This document shows positions 60,734-64,000 of a stretch of DNA of 64,000 nucleotides, piece by piece (position 1 is the stretch's first letter; each line of letters opens with the position of its first letter). The stretch is from NCBI RefSeq assembly GCF_006384255.1, contig NZ_VCED01000002.1:62001-126000 (forward strand), given 5' to 3'. The notes below the pieces were generated by a model. That model made no database searches. It was not told where the DNA came from and saw nothing but the letters and a program-made list of their open reading frames with translations. A program made the position numbers and the translations under genes. The DNA comes from Haemophilus seminalis (GTDB lineage: Bacteria > Pseudomonadota > Gammaproteobacteria > Enterobacterales > Pasteurellaceae).

Positions 60734-61034
60734 CAAACGCTTGCGTTTGAACGTTGCTTTAGCAACGGCACGAAGTGCGAGCGAAGCGAGTAAATCTCCC
60801 CTACCCCTCTTTGCTAAAGAGGGGGATTTCTTGGGTAAATTGATAGTAACTGGCTCATTTACATTTTAATTTCCAATAGAGATTAAATTATCTGCTTTCA
60901 AAAAAATGTTAAAGTAAAACATAAATATTTAACTCTGCAAAGATCCAATCCCCTCTTTAGCAAAGAGGGGTAGGGGAGATTTGTCAGAAGTGAAAACGTA
61001 GAAAATAATCAAATAGTCCACGCACTGCGTGGAC
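60734..61034. repeat. Hairpin-rich, MITE-like intergenic element
   Basis: A 33-bp sequence at 60792-60824 recurs as a perfect inverted copy at 60950-60982, 125 bp apart, each containing a CCCCTCTTT/AAAGAGGGG hairpin. Three small hairpins precede it in tandem (60734-60749, 60752-60767, 60768-60778). A further 9-bp perfect stem follows at 61016-61034. The stretch 60708-61056 has no gene that I can support. Confidence 0.8.
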
Positions 61035-61056
61035 AATCTAAAAGGGAAGCGGAAGC

Positions 61057-61461
61057 ATGAAAATTTCTAAAAGCAATATCAATGCTAAAGGTTTGATTTT
61101 GGTTGTAAAAATCAAAGATGCTCTAGAGTTATCTAAAAATGATAACCTTAATTTTACATTTCAGAATTTTGATGATTCAAATTTAAAATCTAGAACACTA
61201 GGAAATTGGGTTTTAAATCAAGAGAAAGCTGATAGAGTTCAATATATTATTGGTGTTAATTCTGGTGGTGAAAACGTAGTTGTTTCTGCATATGAAGTAG
61301 ATGGCTATGAAACCCGAAAAATGGAGAATGGGCGAACAAGATATAGATTTTACTCATCATCGAATAGTGAAATCATTATGGATGAATTAGGTATTAAGCA
61401 AAAAAGAATTTATGATTTGAAATTTGGTCAAGGTGCAGAGAAAGCATATATTGAACTTTAG
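61057..61461 (+). CDS. Orphan protein of unknown function (134 aa)
   Basis: I do not recognise this protein. It is a soluble mixed alpha/beta sequence. A central segment (VQYIIGVNSGGENVVVSAYEVDGYE) and a basic C-terminus (KQKRIYDLKFGQG) are its only notable patches. A purine-rich site (GGAAGC) precedes the ATG. It is more AT-rich than glyS and lies in the accessory patch between glyQ and glyS, directly after the MITE-like repeat, so it is probably acquired. Confidence 0.65.
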   Translation: MKISKSNINAKGLILVVKIKDALELSKNDNLNFTFQNFDDSNLKSRTLGNWVLNQEKADRVQYIIGVNSGGENVVVSAYEVDGYETRKMENGRTRYRFYSSSNSEIIMDELGIKQKRIYDLKFGQGAEKAYIEL

Positions 61462-61482
61462 TCTTTAATTCAAGAGTATCAT

Positions 61483-61929
61483 ATGGTAATACAGTCATTT
61501 GGCAAACTCATTTTTGAGGGCAATAGCTATGAAATGTTAAGAGGAATATTTAATCCTTCAATTTATGGATTTAAATCTTACTCATATTACACTTGTTATT
61601 ATGAAATATTAGACAAAGAACTTTATCTTAAACATTTAGTGATCATTTCTGATGATAAACCAAATTTGCATAATGTATCAGCACAATCATTAATCTCAAT
61701 AAGAGAAAATAGTGAGTTAGATCTTGATTTTGATGATGCATTTTGTGGATATATTAATGTAAATTTAAAACTAGCTTTTTCTGGAGTTGTAGGCGTTTAT
61801 AATTCTTTTATTCCTCAAGAATATCCAGAATATTTGTTTTTTGAAAAGGGTATTTTGCTAAGAACTCAGAAAACCAAGAAACCGTTATCCTACTTTTTTA
61901 GATTAAAAAATTTAAAATCTGATTTCTAG
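61483..61929 (+). CDS. Orphan protein of unknown function (148 aa)
   Basis: I do not recognise this protein. It is acidic in the middle ([13 protein letters not shown]), rich in Tyr and Phe, and has no signal peptide. It follows the previous orphan by 21 bp and is likely cotranscribed with it. Small acidic and basic protein pairs of this size can be effector/immunity or toxin/antitoxin pairs, but no motif supports that here. Its end overlaps a short tandem duplication that runs into the glyS leader. Confidence 0.65.
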   Translation: MVIQSFGKLIFEGNSYEMLRGIFNPSIYGFKSYSYYTCYYEILDKELYLKHLVIISDDKPNLHNVSAQSLISIRENSELDLDFDDAFCGYINVNLKLAFSGVVGVYNSFIPQEYPEYLFFEKGILLRTQKTKKPLSYFFRLKNLKSDF

Positions 61930-61942
61930 ATTAAAAAATTTA
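61899..61942. repeat. 16-bp direct repeat at the accessory/glyS junction
   Basis: TAGATTAAAAAATTTA occurs at 61899-61914 and 61927-61942, 28 bp apart. The first is inside the end of the orphan gene and the second in the glyS leader. It looks like a small duplication at a join. Confidence 0.7.
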
Positions 61943-61969
61943 GAACATATTATTAATGAGAAAATGATA

Positions 61970-64000
61970 ATGAAAGAAAACTTCCTAGTAGAAATCGGCA
62001 CGGAAGAGCTGCCGCCAAAAGCTCTCAAAACATTAGCGACCTCTTTTGCGGATAACGTTGAAGCAGAATTAAACCAAGCGGGCTTAACCTTCGACAAAAT
62101 CGAATGGTTTGCGGCGCCGCGCCGTTTGGCGGTGAAAGTGTTGAACTTAGCCACACAACAACCAAGCAAAGAAATTGAAAAACGTGGACCGGCAGTATCT
62201 GCTGCCTTTGATGCCGAAGGTAAACCAACTAAAGCGGCAGAAGGCTGGGCACGCGGTTGTGGGATTACCGTTGAGCAAGCAGAACGCATTGCAACTGATA
62301 AAGGCGAATGGCTTGTTCATCGTGCAAAAATTGAAGGTCAACCGACCAAAAACTTACTTAACGACATTGTGGCAAATGCGTTGGCAAAATTGCCAATTCC
62401 AAAACCGATGCGTTGGGCAGATAAAACCGTGCAATTTATCCGTCCGGTTCACACGGTTACTATGTTATTGGGTGGCGAGTTAATTGAAGGTGAAATTTTA
62501 GGTGTGGCAAGTGCGCGAACTATTCGCGGTCACCGTTTCTTAGGCGAGAAAGAATTTGAAATTCAACATGCTGACCAATATCCGCAATTATTGCGTGAGA
62601 AAGGTTCTGTGGTAGCCGACTTCAACGAGCGTAAAGCAGAAATTTTGGCAAAATCGCAAGCAAAAGCGACCGCACTTGGCGGCGTGGCTGATATTGAAGA
62701 AAGCCTGCTTGAAGAAGTGACCTCATTGGTGGAATATCCAAACGTTTTAGCGGCAAAATTTGAAGAGCGTTTCTTAGCGGTGCCAGCGGAAGCATTGGTT
62801 TACACCATGAAAGGCGACCAAAAATATTTCCCGATTTATGACAAAAACGGCAAATTATTACCGCACTTTATTTTTGTATCGAACATCAACCCGGAAGATC
62901 CAACCGCGATTATCGAAGGGAACGAAAAAGTGGTTCGTCCACGTTTAACCGATGCGGAATTCTTCTTCAAAACCGACTTAAAACAAAAACTTGTTGATCG
63001 TTTACCACGTTTAGAAACCGTATTGTTCCAACAACAACTGGGTACATTGAAAGATAAAACTGACCGCATTGAGCAACTTGCAGGCGAAATTGCAAAACAA
63101 ATCGGTGCAGACGAAGCGAAAGCAAAACGTGCAGGTTTACTGTCAAAATGTGACTTAATGACCAACATGGTATTCGAATTCACTGATACACAAGGCGTAA
63201 TGGGGATGCACTATGCTCGTCATGATGGTGAAGACGAAGAAGTGGCAGTGGCGTTAAACGAACAATATATGCCACGCTTTGCGGGGGATGAATTACCAAA
63301 ATCACTCGTTGCAAGTGCGGTCGCTTTAGCCGATAAATTTGACACCTTAACGGGGATCTTCGGTATTGGACAAGCACCAAAAGGCAGTGCAGACCCATTC
63401 GCACTTCGTCGTGCGGCATTAGGTGCATTACGTATTATTGTAGAGAAAAACTTACCACTTGATTTAGAAGATTTAGTGAAAAAATCAGTCGCACTGTTCG
63501 GTGATAAACTCACCAATCAAAACGTGGTTGCCGATGTAGTGGACTTCATGCTTGGTCGTTTCCGTGCATGGTACCAAGATGAAGGTATTGCAGTGGATGT
63601 AATTCAAGCGGTATTGGCGCGTCGTCCAACTCGCCCTGCTGATTTTGATGCGCGCGTGCGTGCGGTATCACATTTCCGTACTTTAGATTCAGCGGAAGCG
63701 TTAGCAGCAGCAAATAAACGTGTAAGTAATATCTTAGCGAAAGCGGATGCTGCAATTGGTGAGATCAATTTGACCGCTTGCGTAGAGCCAGCAGAAAAAG
63801 CCCTAGCTGAAGCTGTACTTGCATTACGCACAGAAGTACAACCGCTTATTGCACAAGGCGATTACACTGCAGTATTGGATAAATTAGCAAACTTACGTGC
63901 ACCGGTAGACAGTTTCTTTGATAACGTGATGGTAAATGCTGAAGATCCTGCATTACGCCAAAACCGCTTAGCGATTTTAAATACGTTGCAAGGCTTGTTC
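61970..64000 (+). CDS. glyS: Glycyl-tRNA synthetase beta subunit (runs off the window)
   Basis: The reading frame from ATG 61970 ([20 protein letters not shown]) is open to the last base, 677 codons of about 690. Family segments are present throughout: [60 protein letters not shown] and [32 protein letters not shown]. The beta subunit binds tRNA-Gly. An ATG two codons earlier (61964) is also possible. The stop codon lies outside. Confidence 0.97.
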   Translation, partial: MKENFLVEIGTEELPPKALKTLATSFADNVEAELNQAGLTFDKIEWFAAPRRLAVKVLNLATQQPSKEIEKRGPAVSAAFDAEGKPTKAAEGWARGCGITVEQAERIATDKGEWLVHRAKIEGQPTKNLLNDIVANALAKLPIPKPMRWADKTVQFIRPVHTVTMLLGGELIEGEILGVASARTIRGHRFLGEKEFEIQHADQYPQLLREKGSVVADFNERKAEILAKSQAKATALGGVADIEESLLEEVTSLVEYPNVLAAKFEERFLAVPAEALVYTMKGDQKYFPIYDKNGKLLPHFIFVSNINPEDPTAIIEGNEKVVRPRLTDAEFFFKTDLKQKLVDRLPRLETVLFQQQLGTLKDKTDRIEQLAGEIAKQIGADEAKAKRAGLLSKCDLMTNMVFEFTDTQGVMGMHYARHDGEDEEVAVALNEQYMPRFAGDELPKSLVASAVALADKFDTLTGIFGIGQAPKGSADPFALRRAALGALRIIVEKNLPLDLEDLVKKSVALFGDKLTNQNVVADVVDFMLGRFRAWYQDEGIAVDVIQAVLARRPTRPADFDARVRAVSHFRTLDSAEALAAANKRVSNILAKADAAIGEINLTACVEPAEKALAEAVLALRTEVQPLIAQGDYTAVLDKLANLRAPVDSFFDNVMVNAEDPALRQNRLAILNTLQGLF

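Overview
The window looks like a chromosome segment of a Haemophilus species in the H. influenzae / H. haemolyticus group. The DNA is AT-rich and dense in the 9-bp Pasteurellaceae uptake signal (AAGTGCGGT / ACCGCACTT), which is often paired as a transcription terminator. Many housekeeping proteins read as Haemophilus versions: MutS, SelA/SelB, PurL, DapF, LexA, PlsB, RsmG, the ATP synthase and GlyQ/GlyS. A Hap-type autotransporter supports the same assignment. From memory, several of these neighbours are not adjacent in strain Rd (for example plsB next to rsmG), so the order appears rearranged; species is not resolved.

Layout. (1) 1-9.5 kb: mutS (minus), then an AT-rich integrated element of about 6.9 kb inserted at the 5' end of mutS. 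It carries a tyrosine integrase broken by one nonsense codon, a soluble FtsK-like motor with a degenerate Walker A, a GIY-YIG-like protein, an XRE regulator, a papain-fold-like protein, an AlpA-like protein and a Rep_trans-like initiator, plus striking inverted repeats. A 15-codon mutS remnant marks the far end. (2) 9.5-13 kb: selenocysteine module (tRNA-Sec, selA, selB). (3) 13.2-14.5 kb: IS3-family element. (4) 14.5-23.1 kb: an intact purL bracketed by a 261-bp copy of its own 3' end and a 726-bp decayed copy of its 5' end (including the PurR box). Between these copies lie an RclC/DUF417-like membrane protein, a methyltransferase and a TbpB-type lipoprotein. (5) 23.1-27.3 kb: dapF, lexA (two LexA boxes), plsB. 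(6) 27.4-27.7 kb: a CRP site and the tail of a lost outer-membrane protein. (7) 27.9-36.5 kb: rsmG and the complete atpIBEFHAGDC operon, whose terminator is split by a decayed IS. (8) 36.5-38.2 kb: MerP/MerT-like and transglutaminase-like genes. (9) 38.4-50.7 kb: cobalamin-dependent metH; a three-gene accessory operon (dual-OB, DUF488, SLOG-like/DUF4326); an array of covarying hairpins; an AAA/DUF4143 ATPase; a small lipoprotein; and a BtuB/C/D/F-like uptake locus. (10) 51-57 kb: a very long Hap-family protease autotransporter with 23 copies of a 15-residue repeat. It sits between two copies of the glyQ promoter region. (11) 57-64 kb: glyQ, small envelope genes, an Agp-like phosphatase, a DUF559 pseudogene, a MITE-like inverted repeat, two orphan genes of unknown function, and glyS, which runs off the end.

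Functional threads: MetH plus a probable corrinoid uptake system fit scavenged B12. selA/selB with tRNA-Sec form a complete Sec decoding set apart from selD. purL and mutS have each been hit by an insertion that left a working gene plus remnants.
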